Assembly: GCA_018065145.1 (NCBI GenBank)
Contig: JAGHTW010000201.1
Span: forward strand, 1 to 55,040
Source of the DNA: Candidatus Prevotella equi
GTDB lineage: Bacteria; Bacteroidota; Bacteroidia; Bacteroidales; Bacteroidaceae
Reading direction: 5' to 3'
Length of the DNA: 55,040 bases
Shown here: positions 1 to 9,225 of the stretch, in pieces
How the letters are laid out: each line of letters starts with the position of its first letter
How positions within the stretch are numbered: position 1 is the first letter of the stretch
The notes under the pieces: model-generated
Told to the model about the DNA's origin: nothing
Databases searched by the model: none
Seen by the model: only the letters and a program-made list of their open reading frames with translations
Made by a program: the position numbers and the translations under genes

Positions 1-91
<91 letters not shown>

Positions 92-101
92 TTAAAAAGT
101 C

Positions 102-141
102 GAGAGTCCTTGGTTCTAGTGAACTGAGGACTCTCTTTTTT
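102..141 (+). terminator. Rho-independent terminator of the rRNA operon
   Basis: GAGAGTCCT (102-110) pairs perfectly with AGGACTCTC (127-135). An inner GTTC/GAAC stem (113-116/121-124) extends the hairpin, and a run of T residues follows from 136. It lies 11 nt after the 5S rRNA and reads in the same direction. Confidence 0.9.
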
Positions 142-227
142 GTTGAATAGAATGAATTCAATATAGATTTATTAGAACATCTTCTAATAATATTATGTGT
201 GATTTATGATTAAACTATCTTTAGAAT

Positions 228-266
228 AAAAGAAGGACCTCAATATAATATTGAAGTCCTTCTTTT
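228..266. terminator. Bidirectional terminator between rRNA operon and the minus-strand genes
   Basis: An 11-bp stem (228-238 with 256-266, AAAAGAAGGAC/GTCCTTCTTTT) continues past one mismatch into TCAATA/TATTGA. A on one side and T on the other make it usable from both strands, which suits its place between convergent transcription units. Confidence 0.75.
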
Positions 267-334
267 GGTTATTTATTTGATGGTTACCTTATTTGTTAAA
301 TGTAGATAACATTAACTTATCCATCACAATTTAA

Positions 335-772
335 TCACCAGCAACCAGGGCGCTTTTTGTATTTGGCACGTTTACGTTGTTGTTCTTTATATAAATAGTT
401 TGCGTAAGTGTCTATTGCGTTTTCTTGATGGTCAAGTCTAACCATTTTTCCTGGTGTGCCAACTATGCAAATGGTATCTATGCGAAGGTCCAGATTCCAT
501 AAGTTGTAAAATCTCCGATATGCTGTTGATGCTTTGAGTATGTTGTTTTGTTTCTCAAGTGTTATGGATTCTACAGGATCTTTGAAGTAATCGCTTGATC
601 TTGTTTTTACCTCAACGATTAGTAGTGTTGTCATATTTGCATCAATGCATACTATATCCAAGTCTCTATGTTTATCTCTCCAATCACGATGTCGTATGTA
701 CCATCCTTTTTCTTCAAGATATTTAGCGGCTTGCTCTTCGCCCCATTTTCCTAGATCGTTATGCCATGCCAT
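335..772 (-). CDS. UPF0102 (YraN family) endonuclease-like protein
   Basis: 145 residues, the normal length for UPF0102/YraN. The family adopts a restriction-endonuclease/Holliday-resolvase-like fold of uncertain cellular role. The start HNDLGKWGEEQAAKYLEEKG is the family N-terminal helix, and the nuclease-type acidic motif is present as D39 (RDLDIV) and E54-V-K56 (LIVEVKTR). The ATG at 772 lies 5 nt after the stop of the DUF4301 gene, so the two are probably co-transcribed from the promoter upstream of the latter. Family assignment is firm; biochemical function is only inferred. Confidence 0.85.
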   Translation of the reverse strand: MAWHNDLGKWGEEQAAKYLEEKGWYIRHRDWRDKHRDLDIVCIDANMTTLLIVEVKTRSSDYFKDPVESITLEKQNNILKASTAYRRFYNLWNLDLRIDTICIVGTPGKMVRLDHQENAIDTYANYLYKEQQRKRAKYKKRPGCW

Positions 773-777
773 GTGGT

Positions 778-2295
778 TTATTGATGCTGATCACGTAGTA
801 GGTCATTAACCGTCTTTACTGGGTTGAATGTTCCGAGAGGTACTTCTACAAATATTGTTGACCAATCAGACATAGCTCCATTCCAAAGACCTGGCAATTC
901 CAATGCTCTTAATTCTTTACCATTTTTACTCTTAGAGGAAATGAATCCAGTTGTAATATCAACGAAATCTGGTAAGTTAAATGCTTCACCTTCAGCGTTC
1001 TTTACAGCGCATACGAGATCAACAGGGTTAAAGTGTGTTCCTTCTGTGAACATCTTCATGTATTCTGTGTTACTCTTGTCAATCTGGCTAGATTCAAGGA
1101 TTTGTAATGAAACAGTGCCATCCTGATTGTATGTAAGGAAAGGACCACCGCCAGGCTCGCCAACATTCTTTACAACACCACAGACACGCATAGGTCTATT
1201 AAGCTTATTCTTGAGGTATATTACTAATTCTGCATCCTCAAGTTCCTTTATGTCATGCTTGCGACAACAGAGATTCTGCTGTACGAATCGTATTATTTCT
1301 TCGAGTTTAGCGTGATCATATTTACCAGAATTCAGTACATCAAGATATTCAAATGCTCTCTTCTGTAGAGTAACGAGAACGCCTGCAATAACTTGCTTCC
1401 ACTGTACTGTTTCGTCTTTGAGACGGTCAGGTACAACGTTATCAATGTTCTTTATAAATATAACGTCAGCATCAATCTCGTTAAGGTTTTCTATGAGTGC
1501 GCCGTGTCCACCTGGACGGAATAACATTGAACCGTCAGAGTTACGGAACAATGTATTGTCAGGATTTACCGCAACAGTATCTGTAGAAGGCTTTTGTTCT
1601 GAGAAAGAGATATTGTATTTTACACCAAACTTGTCAGCGTACTGCTTCATCTTGTCAGCAACTTTCTGTTTGAAGAAAGGAACGTGCTCATGTGAAACTG
1701 TGAAGTGAACATTTGCCTCACCGTTAGAGGCTGCATACAATGCACCTTCTACGAGATGCTCTTCCATTGGAGTGCGAGCACCTTCTGCATATTTATGGAA
1801 TAGCAGCATGCCCTTTGGTAACTGTCCGTAGTTGAGTCCCTCTGCCTTGAGCATATTAGCAGCAACAGCTTTGTAATTTCCTTCAGCAATAAGAGTATCA
1901 ATGTCCTTTCCTTCATTCTTCTGACAAACCGCATTCAGCTCATCATAGAAAGCAAAATTCTTGAGTTGTGCAAAATATTTCTTTTCGAAATCTGTTGTTG
2001 GTTCATTGTATTCTGCATCAACGAAAGAGAACATGTCTTTGAACATACGGCTTGCAGCGCCAGATGCTGGTACGAACTTAACAATTTTCTTTCCTGAAGC
2101 TTTATAATCTTCCCATGCCTTCACATATGCATCAGCCTCTGACTTTGAAGGAGCAAGAATACCTTGTTCAATTGATGCCGCTGCTTCAAGTTTAAGGAAA
2201 GGAAAGCCTGTTTCAAACTGTTTGATTTGTGTCTCGATCTGCTGCTGGCTGATTCCTTTTTCAGCAAGCTGCTTAAGGTCTTTTTCTTCTAACAT
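778..2295 (-). CDS. DUF4301 family protein
   Basis: 505 residues, matching the large DUF4301 family common in Bacteroidetes. It contains a glycine-rich VPASGAASRMFKDM segment (about residues 76-89) and a FRPGGHGALIENLNEIDADVIF region (about 259-280) that resemble nucleotide/sugar-phosphate binding loops, so a nucleotidyltransferase-like role is possible; I know of no assigned function. It has a good promoter (TTTG, 20 bp, TAACTTTG) on the minus strand at 2384-2353. The UPF0102 gene follows 5 nt downstream. Confidence 0.85.
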   Translation of the reverse strand: MLEEKDLKQLAEKGISQQQIETQIKQFETGFPFLKLEAAASIEQGILAPSKSEADAYVKAWEDYKASGKKIVKFVPASGAASRMFKDMFSFVDAEYNEPTTDFEKKYFAQLKNFAFYDELNAVCQKNEGKDIDTLIAEGNYKAVAANMLKAEGLNYGQLPKGMLLFHKYAEGARTPMEEHLVEGALYAASNGEANVHFTVSHEHVPFFKQKVADKMKQYADKFGVKYNISFSEQKPSTDTVAVNPDNTLFRNSDGSMLFRPGGHGALIENLNEIDADVIFIKNIDNVVPDRLKDETVQWKQVIAGVLVTLQKRAFEYLDVLNSGKYDHAKLEEIIRFVQQNLCCRKHDIKELEDAELVIYLKNKLNRPMRVCGVVKNVGEPGGGPFLTYNQDGTVSLQILESSQIDKSNTEYMKMFTEGTHFNPVDLVCAVKNAEGEAFNLPDFVDITTGFISSKSKNGKELRALELPGLWNGAMSDWSTIFVEVPLGTFNPVKTVNDLLRDQHQ

Positions 2296-2352
2296 AGTAT
2301 TTTATTTGTTTGGTTATGAAGTAATTTAGTTGTTTTATTATTCAGGTTTTTG

Positions 2353-2384
2353 CAAAGTTACATTTTTTTTTTGTAAAAAGCAAA
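2353..2384 (-). promoter_or_regulatory. Bacteroidetes-type promoter for DUF4301-UPF0102 unit
   Basis: On the minus strand TTTG (2384-2381) is followed after exactly 20 bp by TAACTTTG (2360-2353), matching the Bacteroidetes housekeeping consensus TTTG/TAnnTTTG. Predicted transcript start is near 2346, about 50 nt before the ATG at 2295. Confidence 0.75.
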
Positions 2385-2409
2385 GAAGTAAGGACATTTT
2401 TTCTTATCC

Positions 2410-2928
2410 TTATAAGAAATATTGTAATTGTATGGCGTCAATCCATCCTTCCGAAGTTAAAATCCAGTCCTTCAATATTGTTTCATTTGAGAATCCAACC
2501 TTTCGTAACATGTTTATGGATGGTTCGTTGTTTATTGGCACGATGCAGTAAATCTGATGCAGATGCAGTGTTATGCGACAGTAATCTATAAGTTTTTGTA
2601 CGGCATTCTGTGCGTATCCCTTTCCTTGTTCGTGCTTTAGAATAGCTATTCCGAGTTCTGCCCTAAGATGTTTAGGCTCAAAGTTGAAGAGATCTATGAG
2701 GCCTATTGTGTCTGATGCGTCAGAAGAATATGCATTATTCCCCTTTCTTACAACGAGTCGTAACTGTTTGTCAGCATAAATATCAGCCTTCTGATTGACG
2801 ATATAATCTCTCAAAGCGTATCGGCTGAAGTGTACGTTAGAATTGCTGACTATCCACAACGAAGTGTCATTCTCTATTGTGTAGAGCAATTCCAGATCCT
2901 CAGGTTCCAGGGCTGTCAGTTTTATCAT
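2410..2928 (-). CDS. GNAT-family N-acetyltransferase, RimJ/RimL type
   Basis: 172 residues. The N-terminal LEPEDLELLYTIEND and the middle IGLIDLFNFEPKHLRAELGI followed by the acetyl-CoA loop segment EQGKGYAQNAVQKLIDYC (Q/RxxGxG/A) are typical of the RimJ/RimL and spermidine-acetyltransferase-like branch of GNATs. The end NEPSINMLRKVGF is the usual last strand. It would transfer an acetyl group to an amine or a protein N-terminus; the substrate cannot be read from sequence. It sits 15 nt downstream of the small membrane-protein gene on the same strand. Confidence 0.85.
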   Translation of the reverse strand: MIKLTALEPEDLELLYTIENDTSLWIVSNSNVHFSRYALRDYIVNQKADIYADKQLRLVVRKGNNAYSSDASDTIGLIDLFNFEPKHLRAELGIAILKHEQGKGYAQNAVQKLIDYCRITLHLHQIYCIVPINNEPSINMLRKVGFSNETILKDWILTSEGWIDAIQLQYFL

Positions 2929-2943
2929 GTGTAGATTTTGTTA

Positions 2944-3315
2944 TTATTTTCTTGCAAAGAACATGGACAGATATGTCATTACGGCAAGATAGTAGAATGA
3001 TGCGTTTGGCAGGAAGAAGTAAGCAGCTGTGTTGAGCATGGTAAGTGATGCTAATATGCACATACGAGTTATCAGGAATGATTTGTATGTTTCTTCCTTC
3101 TTGAAGCGTTCCCTGCGCACAAACCACAGCAATACAGGTATGGCGATAATTGTCAGCAAGGTCATGATGAACTGAAGAATAAAACTTTCTGACGTGATAA
3201 CAGTAGTGTCTGGCAATCCAAAAGTGACAGATAGCAACACAAATAGCATTAGAGGAAATGCCATTATACCGTAAAACACATATGTAAGCGATTTGAGTTC
3301 TTTCTCGTTTTCCAT
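2944..3315 (-). CDS. Small integral membrane protein, unknown function
   Basis: 123 residues with about four hydrophobic segments: roughly residues 11-33, 45-65, 80-100 and 105-120, with a basic loop RRERFKKEE around 67-75. No recognised domain. It is placed between the FBPase gene (23 nt upstream) and a GNAT gene (15 nt downstream) on one strand, suggesting co-transcription. The function is unknown. Confidence 0.65.
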   Translation of the reverse strand: MENEKELKSLTYVFYGIMAFPLMLFVLLSVTFGLPDTTVITSESFILQFIMTLLTIIAIPVLLWFVRRERFKKEETYKSFLITRMCILASLTMLNTAAYFFLPNASFYYLAVMTYLSMFFARK

Positions 3316-3338
3316 TATATAATTTCGTTTTGATGTTA

Positions 3339-5333
3339 TTATTTTACTTCCTTAATAAAACCATGTCTGTAAGCATACAGCAGTTCTCTTAAGTCTGCAA
3401 TTTGTTTATTGAGTTCTTGTCCTAGGTCTGTGTCTGCAACGAGCAGTCTATGTCCTGTCTTAGCTACGATGTTAGCAGTTGATTTAATATCTCGTCCTTC
3501 CCTCACAGCATCTTCTACATTTGTGAAAGGTTCATGCTGAACAAGTTCGAATTCACGGCTATGATAGACGAGTGTATATCCTGCTATGCCTGTTTCCTTA
3601 TGATAAGGTTCTGCGAAACCTCCATCTATTACCATCAACTTGCCGTTAGCCTTTATAGGTGTTTCTCCTTTCTTTACGTGAACCGGCACGTGACCATTGA
3701 TTATGTGTCTGTTTTCTCCTATCACTCCGAATGCATCAAGAATTGTGTCTGCCATCTTTTCTGCAACGCTATCATCATCTCTCATGCGGAAGAAAACACC
3801 CTTCTTTTCAATGTGTGTCTCTTTTTCAACAATAAAATAACGTTCAAAAGTAGCCATCTTGGATTTGTCGAACAAACATGAATCCTTACCGCACCACAAG
3901 TATAGGAAATAATCCTTTGCATACTCCTTTTCTTCCTTAGGCGTATCATTTTGGAATGCTGATCTTACCAGCATTCCTGTGTTCTTTAGTAATAAATGTC
4001 CAGACAATTTAGTGCCTGGCATTATCTCCACTTCTTTTAGCGTTCCGTCTTCGTTAAGTGGAATAGAAGCATGGAAAAGAAGGTTGTTGTTATACACCGC
4101 ATACATACATCCGTGTGAAAGCATCGTCTTAATATGTCTCTGCAACTTTTCTGATATACGGAACGAATGTACCAGTTTCTTCATTAGCAATTCCTCTTCT
4201 TCTGTGAATGCATTAGGATTCTCAGGATCCACCGTAGGGAAATTCATGTCGAGCATAGCATATTCTTTTCCGTCAATGCGGCATACTCCCTTTTCAAAGT
4301 CTATTGCACTGAGCATGCATCTGTCCTCCATCTGCCATGAAGGATTACGTTTGAATATCTGTGCCTCGGCCTTAAACTGCAGTACGCTGATAGCCTTATG
4401 CATCATTGTCATCAGTCTCAGTGTTTTCTTGTCAAACTTATCTTTATTCTCCGAGTTGAGTATAGGTTTGAAAGCTTCACATGTGTCCTTTCCGTATGTC
4501 TCCATTGCGAATGTCGCCAATGGCATAAGATTAATGCCATAGCCATCCTCCAGTGTCATGAGGTTAGCATATCTCAATGACAATCTTATCACATTGCATA
4601 TACAACCGATGTTTCCTGCGCAGGCTCCCATCCAAAGGATGTCGTGATTACCCCATTGTATATCCCATGAGTGATATTCTCCAAGTTTATCCATTATGAT
4701 ATGTGCTCCTGGACCTCTGTCATACACATCTCCAAGAATATGCAACTGGTCAATAGCCAGTCTTTGAATCACGTTTGCCAATGCCGTTATGAAGTCATCT
4801 GCGCTGTCTGTAGAGATAATTGTATCAATGATGACATTCACGTATGCGACTTTGTTTGCTTCTTCAGGTCGCTCATGTAACAATTCCTCGAGAATATAAC
4901 TATATTCATCTGGCAAAGATTTACGGACTTTCGAGCGTGTGTATTTTGAAGATATCTCTCTGAACACTTTCACTAATTGGTGAAGAGTCATGCGATACCA
5001 ATCTTCTAGATCTTCCGTCTGACTTTTTATAAGCTCCAGTTTCTGTTCTGGGTAGTATATCAGTGTGCACAATTCCTTCTTGGCATACGCAGGAAGGTAT
5101 TCACCGAATATGTCGTCCACCTTTTTTGATATACGTCCCGATGCATTCTTCAGTACATGTATAAACGCCTCGTGCTCTCCATGAATATCCGCAAGGAAAT
5201 GCTCTGTGCCCTTAGGGAGATTCATAATTGCAGAAAGGTTAATTATCTCCGTTGAAGCAGATGCAACGTTAGGAAATGATTTTGAGAGCAACAGCAAGTA
5301 ATGCATGTCGCGCTCTATGTCGTATTTGCTCAT
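3339..5333 (-). CDS. fbp: Fructose-1,6-bisphosphatase, class III
   Basis: 664 residues, the usual length of class III FBPases (Firmicutes and Bacteroidetes), which hydrolyse fructose 1,6-bisphosphate to fructose 6-phosphate in gluconeogenesis in the cytosol. Metallophosphoesterase motifs are visible in order: FLADIHGEHEAF (about residues 42-53), LGDVYDRGPG (about 200-209), QWGNHDILWMGA (about 226-237) and later NGHVPVH near 555 followed by DGGF. These supply the metal-binding Asp/His/Asn residues. The ATG at 5333 is preceded by a 24-nt gap after the glycosyltransferase gene. Confidence 0.95.
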   Translation of the reverse strand: MSKYDIERDMHYLLLLSKSFPNVASASTEIINLSAIMNLPKGTEHFLADIHGEHEAFIHVLKNASGRISKKVDDIFGEYLPAYAKKELCTLIYYPEQKLELIKSQTEDLEDWYRMTLHQLVKVFREISSKYTRSKVRKSLPDEYSYILEELLHERPEEANKVAYVNVIIDTIISTDSADDFITALANVIQRLAIDQLHILGDVYDRGPGAHIIMDKLGEYHSWDIQWGNHDILWMGACAGNIGCICNVIRLSLRYANLMTLEDGYGINLMPLATFAMETYGKDTCEAFKPILNSENKDKFDKKTLRLMTMMHKAISVLQFKAEAQIFKRNPSWQMEDRCMLSAIDFEKGVCRIDGKEYAMLDMNFPTVDPENPNAFTEEEELLMKKLVHSFRISEKLQRHIKTMLSHGCMYAVYNNNLLFHASIPLNEDGTLKEVEIMPGTKLSGHLLLKNTGMLVRSAFQNDTPKEEKEYAKDYFLYLWCGKDSCLFDKSKMATFERYFIVEKETHIEKKGVFFRMRDDDSVAEKMADTILDAFGVIGENRHIINGHVPVHVKKGETPIKANGKLMVIDGGFAEPYHKETGIAGYTLVYHSREFELVQHEPFTNVEDAVREGRDIKSTANIVAKTGHRLLVADTDLGQELNKQIADLRELLYAYRHGFIKEVK

Positions 5334-5357
5334 AGTATGATATATATAGTTAGGTTT

Positions 5358-6512
5358 TTAGTAAATATTGTATCCCTCTTTTAGGGCAAACATTTTTGTT
5401 AGTTTCTTTTGCAATTTTATGGTGAAAGATTTTAGTCCCATTCGTTTCAGTTCTTCAGCAACGATATCCTCATTGAAATCTGTATTTCGGAACAGTCTGT
5501 ACAACTCAAGATAATTTCTCAGTGTCATTCTTTTCATTCCCAGACTTTTAGCTTTGGCTATCTGATCCACAGCAACCTGCTCCATCTTATATTCTTCTGA
5601 AATCTTATGTCGCTTGCTGTTATTAACATTGTTTATAGAACTACGTACCTTTGCCTTGCGGATTTTGTATCTTGGAACCTTCTCCACTTCCATCAATGTC
5701 GGAATGGCAACCCCCATCTTATGTGCTCCAATCATCATCTGCTCTGTTACGTCCTCATCATAGGCATAGAAGAAAATGTTTCTAAACGACAATCCTTCAG
5801 TCTTTGGTGCTCTCAGTTCCACGTCTTTATCTATTGCGGTTGCCTGAACCATCGTAGCCACAAAGTCTTTTTCTGCATCCGTTATATGCTTGTAGTACAT
5901 CGTGTCCAGGGCTTTTCGATATGTCGCCATCATTGCATCACGTACAGGACCTGCCGATTCTAAATCTCTTGGTATTGTAGGTAATACCTCAATTCTTTTC
6001 TTCAGTCCCAACGAAATAATGTTCTCTTTCTCTTTTTCATTCATCGCAATGACTGCAGTGCAGAATCTCACCATCCATATCTGGTAAGCCAATAGTCGCC
6101 AAAGCTTTTTTTTCCAGAAGTCGATATTTATTATCTCAGGTGACAGAGCGCGATGAGGAGAAACTATAGTAACGATATTACTATGCCTTGCGGCGTGTTC
6201 TACCATAGCCGCTAAAACATTCCATGCCCCATGAACATGTACTACGTCAGGTTTTATTTCTTGTAATGTCTTACGTATGTTTTGATAAACAGATATCAGT
6301 GCTATCGGGTTCTTGTCAGCTATAGGTGGCAGATAATGTATCGCCACCCCGTAGCGTTCTTTCCATACGATAGCATCCTCCTGTGACAACGCAACATTAG
6401 TAATAAAATGAGTCTCTACTACTTTTGCGGTACATGCCATCATCATCTGCACAGAACCGGCAATAGGTCCTGCATTGGAGGTAATATCTGATATGTAATG
6501 AACTATTCTCAA
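5358..6512 (-). CDS. Glycosyltransferase-like protein with GT4-type N-terminal domain and atypical C-terminus
   Basis: 384 residues starting MRIVHYISD with a TTG codon that overlaps the stop of the upstream glycosyltransferase (TTGA), so it is probably translationally coupled. The N-terminal half is a GT-B acceptor domain: DVVHVHGAWN (about residues 90-99), VSPHRALSPEII, and AVIAMNEKEKENI. After about residue 180 the usual nucleotide-sugar domain with its EGFG/E-x7-E motif is not visible. Instead a helical, Lys-rich region occupies the C-terminus, so sugar-donor binding is in doubt. Likely involved with the neighbouring GT2 enzyme in a surface polysaccharide; product unknown. Confidence 0.7.
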   Translation of the reverse strand: MRIVHYISDITSNAGPIAGSVQMMMACTAKVVETHFITNVALSQEDAIVWKERYGVAIHYLPPIADKNPIALISVYQNIRKTLQEIKPDVVHVHGAWNVLAAMVEHAARHSNIVTIVSPHRALSPEIINIDFWKKKLWRLLAYQIWMVRFCTAVIAMNEKEKENIISLGLKKRIEVLPTIPRDLESAGPVRDAMMATYRKALDTMYYKHITDAEKDFVATMVQATAIDKDVELRAPKTEGLSFRNIFFYAYDEDVTEQMMIGAHKMGVAIPTLMEVEKVPRYKIRKAKVRSSINNVNNSKRHKISEEYKMEQVAVDQIAKAKSLGMKRMTLRNYLELYRLFRNTDFNEDIVAEELKRMGLKSFTIKLQKKLTKMFALKEGYNIY

Positions 6513-7756
6513 AGCTTATGAGTTATAAAATCGTTTTTATCTGCAAATCTATAGCGTATAGCGAGGGCAATGTTACGGAACGTCATCGTCCATTCAAGGA
6601 TGATAGCCAGGAATGGATTGATGTAGGAATAATCCTCATAGTCAGAATTCGTGATAGTGAACGCCTTGAGCACCGGACGGTAAATGAAGAACCTGACAAT
6701 CTGTGAGATAAGCCATATCACTACAAATACTGCCAACATAATGTAGCAAAACATCATTACATCCGGATTAACAGGTATCTTCTCACTTTCATGCCATATA
6801 CAGAGGCATGCAATGACGATACAGAACATCATCACGATGTTGAATACATGTATCAGGTCGTTATCAAGATAAGACCAGAACTTAAACCACCCTTTACGTT
6901 TCATGCCCTTCATCGCATCAAGTGAGAAGAGTTGTCGTCCCATCAGTCGTTTCTTATTTGGATTAAACTGCTGTAACCATGCTCCTGGAGCGATGGCTAT
7001 GGCAGTTTTTCTTTTTTCTGCGAATTTGTTTACAAGGAATTCAAACTCAGCGCGAGTATATTCCAGATTACCGCTGAAACCTTTCTGTTTGAAGAACTCG
7101 CTCTTTCGTATCGCCACCATTGACTGGTTTGTACTGAAAGCAATGCTCTTCTCTGCCTGACGCAAATGATAGAGCATGGTTCGCAGGTGGTTGAAGCGTT
7201 GATAAACAGGTGCTTCATCCTCGAAAGGCGTCATGCCAAGCACAAGATTCTTGTCCTCTGTGCAGCATTTTGCAAAATGATTGAGCCACTGGTTAGAAGT
7301 AGGAACACAGTGAACGTCCGTCACCACCACCCAGTCGTACTTTGCTGCACGCATACCCAGTGTTATGCCCAGTTTCTTTCTGCTGAGATAACGCGAGGTG
7401 ATAGGCAGTTTCGTGTAATACAAATGCGGATTATCATTCAAGCGTTTTAGTACATCCTCTGACTCTGAGTCATTCTCATCTATTACTACCACAACCTGAT
7501 AATCAGCACTATATTCCTGCGAAAGATACTTTGGCAGGATCTGTTCCAGTCTGAATGCACTGTCATGTTCTACTATTACGATAGATATCGGCACAGCCTT
7601 TGCAGCAGGTTGTGTTTCTTCATCGTATTCTGTAGTCCCTTCCTCATTTACAACATATTTCAACAGCCTGCGAGCTCTGAAGAAAGGACTGAAAAGCGGA
7701 GTTACTAATGCAAACATTAGTAACACCGCGAATAGAAATATGGTTGTTATATTCAT
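6509..7756 (-). CDS. Membrane-anchored GT2 family glycosyltransferase
   Basis: 415 residues. A signal-anchor helix occupies about residues 3-27, then a GT-A catalytic domain with VSIVIVEHDS (strand 1), VVVVIDENDSESEDVL, and the metal-binding DxH/DxD-like region WVVVTDVHCVP (about 142-152). Two or three hydrophobic helices (about 308-328, 336-362) and a polytopic C-terminus follow. GT2 enzymes move sugars from nucleotide donors onto lipid or polysaccharide acceptors at the inner membrane. First gene of a two-gene unit with a good promoter upstream (7829-7798, minus). Confidence 0.85.
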   Translation of the reverse strand: MNITTIFLFAVLLMFALVTPLFSPFFRARRLLKYVVNEEGTTEYDEETQPAAKAVPISIVIVEHDSAFRLEQILPKYLSQEYSADYQVVVVIDENDSESEDVLKRLNDNPHLYYTKLPITSRYLSRKKLGITLGMRAAKYDWVVVTDVHCVPTSNQWLNHFAKCCTEDKNLVLGMTPFEDEAPVYQRFNHLRTMLYHLRQAEKSIAFSTNQSMVAIRKSEFFKQKGFSGNLEYTRAEFEFLVNKFAEKRKTAIAIAPGAWLQQFNPNKKRLMGRQLFSLDAMKGMKRKGWFKFWSYLDNDLIHVFNIVMMFCIVIACLCIWHESEKIPVNPDVMMFCYIMLAVFVVIWLISQIVRFFIYRPVLKAFTITNSDYEDYSYINPFLAIILEWTMTFRNIALAIRYRFADKNDFITHKL

Positions 7757-7797
7757 ACTTTATATTCTTGATTTTTTATAACAAACAATTACTTATG

Positions 7798-7829
7798 CAA
7801 AAGTACATATAAATTCTCATTCATGCAAA
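7798..7829 (-). promoter_or_regulatory. Promoter of the glycosyltransferase pair
   Basis: On the minus strand TTTG (7829-7826), exactly 20 bp, then TACTTTTG (7805-7798), a close match to TTTG/TAnnTTTG. Predicted start near 7791, 35 nt before the ATG at 7756. It is back to back with the MNT-HEPN promoter at 7913-7944. Confidence 0.75.
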
Positions 7830-7912
7830 AAAATAGCAATAAACTTTCATGTTCTGTCCGTAATATTTGACTGTAAGAGCAAAAACAAAGTAATCAAAAA
7901 GTACATGAAAAG

Positions 7913-7944
7913 TTTGGGAGTTTCGCTAATTCTTTGTAAATTTG
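7913..7944 (+). promoter_or_regulatory. Promoter of the MNT-HEPN pair
   Basis: TTTG (7913-7916), 20 bp, TAAATTTG (7937-7944): a full match to the Bacteroidetes consensus. The transcript would start near 7951, leaving about a 29-nt leader before the ATG at 7980. Confidence 0.8.
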
Positions 7945-7979
7945 CATTCAGAAAGGTTTACTCTAAACATATTCAATAA

Positions 7980-8315
7980 ATGAGAAAGACAGAAACACAT
8001 AGAATGAATAATGTTATTAAAGGAATACGCGATGTAGCATCTCGCATTATGCCTGCTGGAAGCAAAGTGCTTCTATACGGATCACGTGCTAGAGGCGACA
8101 ATCGTGATGATTCTGATTGGGATGTACTTTTATTGGTAAACAAACCTTCTGTGGAACAAGAAGATTACAGGACTATTGTGTATCCCATCACATCATTCGG
8201 TTGGGATATCAATGAAATGATAATTCCAATCATCAAGACAAAGAAAGAGTGGGAGGAAGATACATGCACTAACTTCCATAAGAACGTGGAACATGATGCA
8301 ATCACAATATTATGA
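7980..8315 (+). CDS. mntA-like: MNT-domain nucleotidyltransferase (antitoxin of HEPN/MNT pair)
   Basis: 111 residues with the minimal nucleotidyltransferase signature GSRARGDNRDDSDWD, i.e. GS-x10-DxD (about residues 37-51), and a third acidic position in GWDINEMII (about 78-86). In characterised MntA/HepT systems the MNT protein neutralises the HEPN RNase by adding AMP to a tyrosine near its active site. The stop overlaps the HEPN start (ATGA), the usual coupled arrangement. Antitoxin action here is inferred from family and operon order. Confidence 0.88.
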   Translation: MRKTETHRMNNVIKGIRDVASRIMPAGSKVLLYGSRARGDNRDDSDWDVLLLVNKPSVEQEDYRTIVYPITSFGWDINEMIIPIIKTKKEWEEDTCTNFHKNVEHDAITIL

Positions 8316-8716
8316 GTCTAACAGAAACAGAACGTGAAATAATAGTAAAGCGTGAATACGAAAAGGCAATAACATTCATGGAACAAGCGGAAGGTAATGC
8401 TACTATGGGATATTGGGAAGTTGTTGCTAATAGAATGTATTATGCCGTTTTTCATGCGGTGTCTGCACTACTAATCAAAGACGGACATAAGGTGAATACG
8501 CACAGAGGAACTGTAATGGCGTATGGTCAGCACTATGTAAAGACTGGTATTGTTACCCATGACGAAGGTTCTCTTTATTCCCAGTTGCAATCCATGCGAG
8601 AGGATGCCGATTACAATTGTGCCTTCAAATCAGAGCCAGAGAAGATGAAAACACTTCTTCCGCAGGCAAAAACTTTGATTTCTAAGATAGGAAACTTATT
8701 GGACATCAGTGATTAA
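8312..8716 (+). CDS. hepT-like: HEPN-domain protein (UPF0332-like putative RNase toxin)
   Basis: 134 residues, all helical in appearance. The HEPN catalytic motif R-x4-6-H is visible as RMYYAVFH (about residues 44-51), and the downstream HRGT and REDADY elements are those of the UPF0332 branch. HEPN toxins cleave RNA; the YY within the motif region could be the AMPylation target of the partner. Translation is coupled to the MNT gene by a 4-nt overlap. The pair lies next to the left end of a prophage but does not look like a phage gene. Confidence 0.87.
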   Translation: MSLTETEREIIVKREYEKAITFMEQAEGNATMGYWEVVANRMYYAVFHAVSALLIKDGHKVNTHRGTVMAYGQHYVKTGIVTHDEGSLYSQLQSMREDADYNCAFKSEPEKMKTLLPQAKTLISKIGNLLDISD

Positions 8717-9181
8717 GTAAGGGGGGCAAAACGAAATGTGGTAATGGAGTGTGAGAGCCTTAAATCAGTGAAAGCGTTGGAAACAAAGGAGTTGGGAGGT
8801 GTTGAGGCTTGGAGAGGATGAGACAAAAGGCAAAAACGAAACGTTACATCTGCTTTACGTTTATGTTACGTTTGGAAACCATTTGAATGGTGTTTTAAGG
8901 GGGAAATGTTACATGGCAGCTCAAAAGGCTGCTTTTATTGTATCAGGACGGATCGTGTGGCGGTACATGGGCGCTCATCAGCGTGGAGGTCCCATCTGTG
9001 CTGTGGTGGCGTTAGAACGCCTTATTCCCTGTGTTTATGGGCTTTCTGGGGCATTTAAGACGCTTTAGCGTGTGTTGGTAAGGAAGAGGAAGAAAAAGGC
9101 TGTCAGAGGCGTGTTTCTTTGGCTCTTATTATATATAATGAACGTGATGAGGCTTTGAACAGTGTGTTTTAATCTATATCC

Positions 9182-9209
9182 AGGGGAGGCAGTTCGCTTC
9201 CCCTTTTTT
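9182..9209 (+). terminator. Rho-independent terminator
   Basis: AGGGGAGGC (182-190) pairs with GCTTCCCCT (196-204) through nine positions with one G-T pair and a 5-nt loop, followed by six T residues. It would end plus-strand transcripts coming from the MNT-HEPN side before the prophage. Confidence 0.7.
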
Positions 9210-9225
9210 ATGCCCAAAATTGGGG

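Noticed and set aside
8799..9068. 89-codon plus frame
   Set aside because: No domain, promoter or conserved neighbour; kept only as part of the gene-poor interval.
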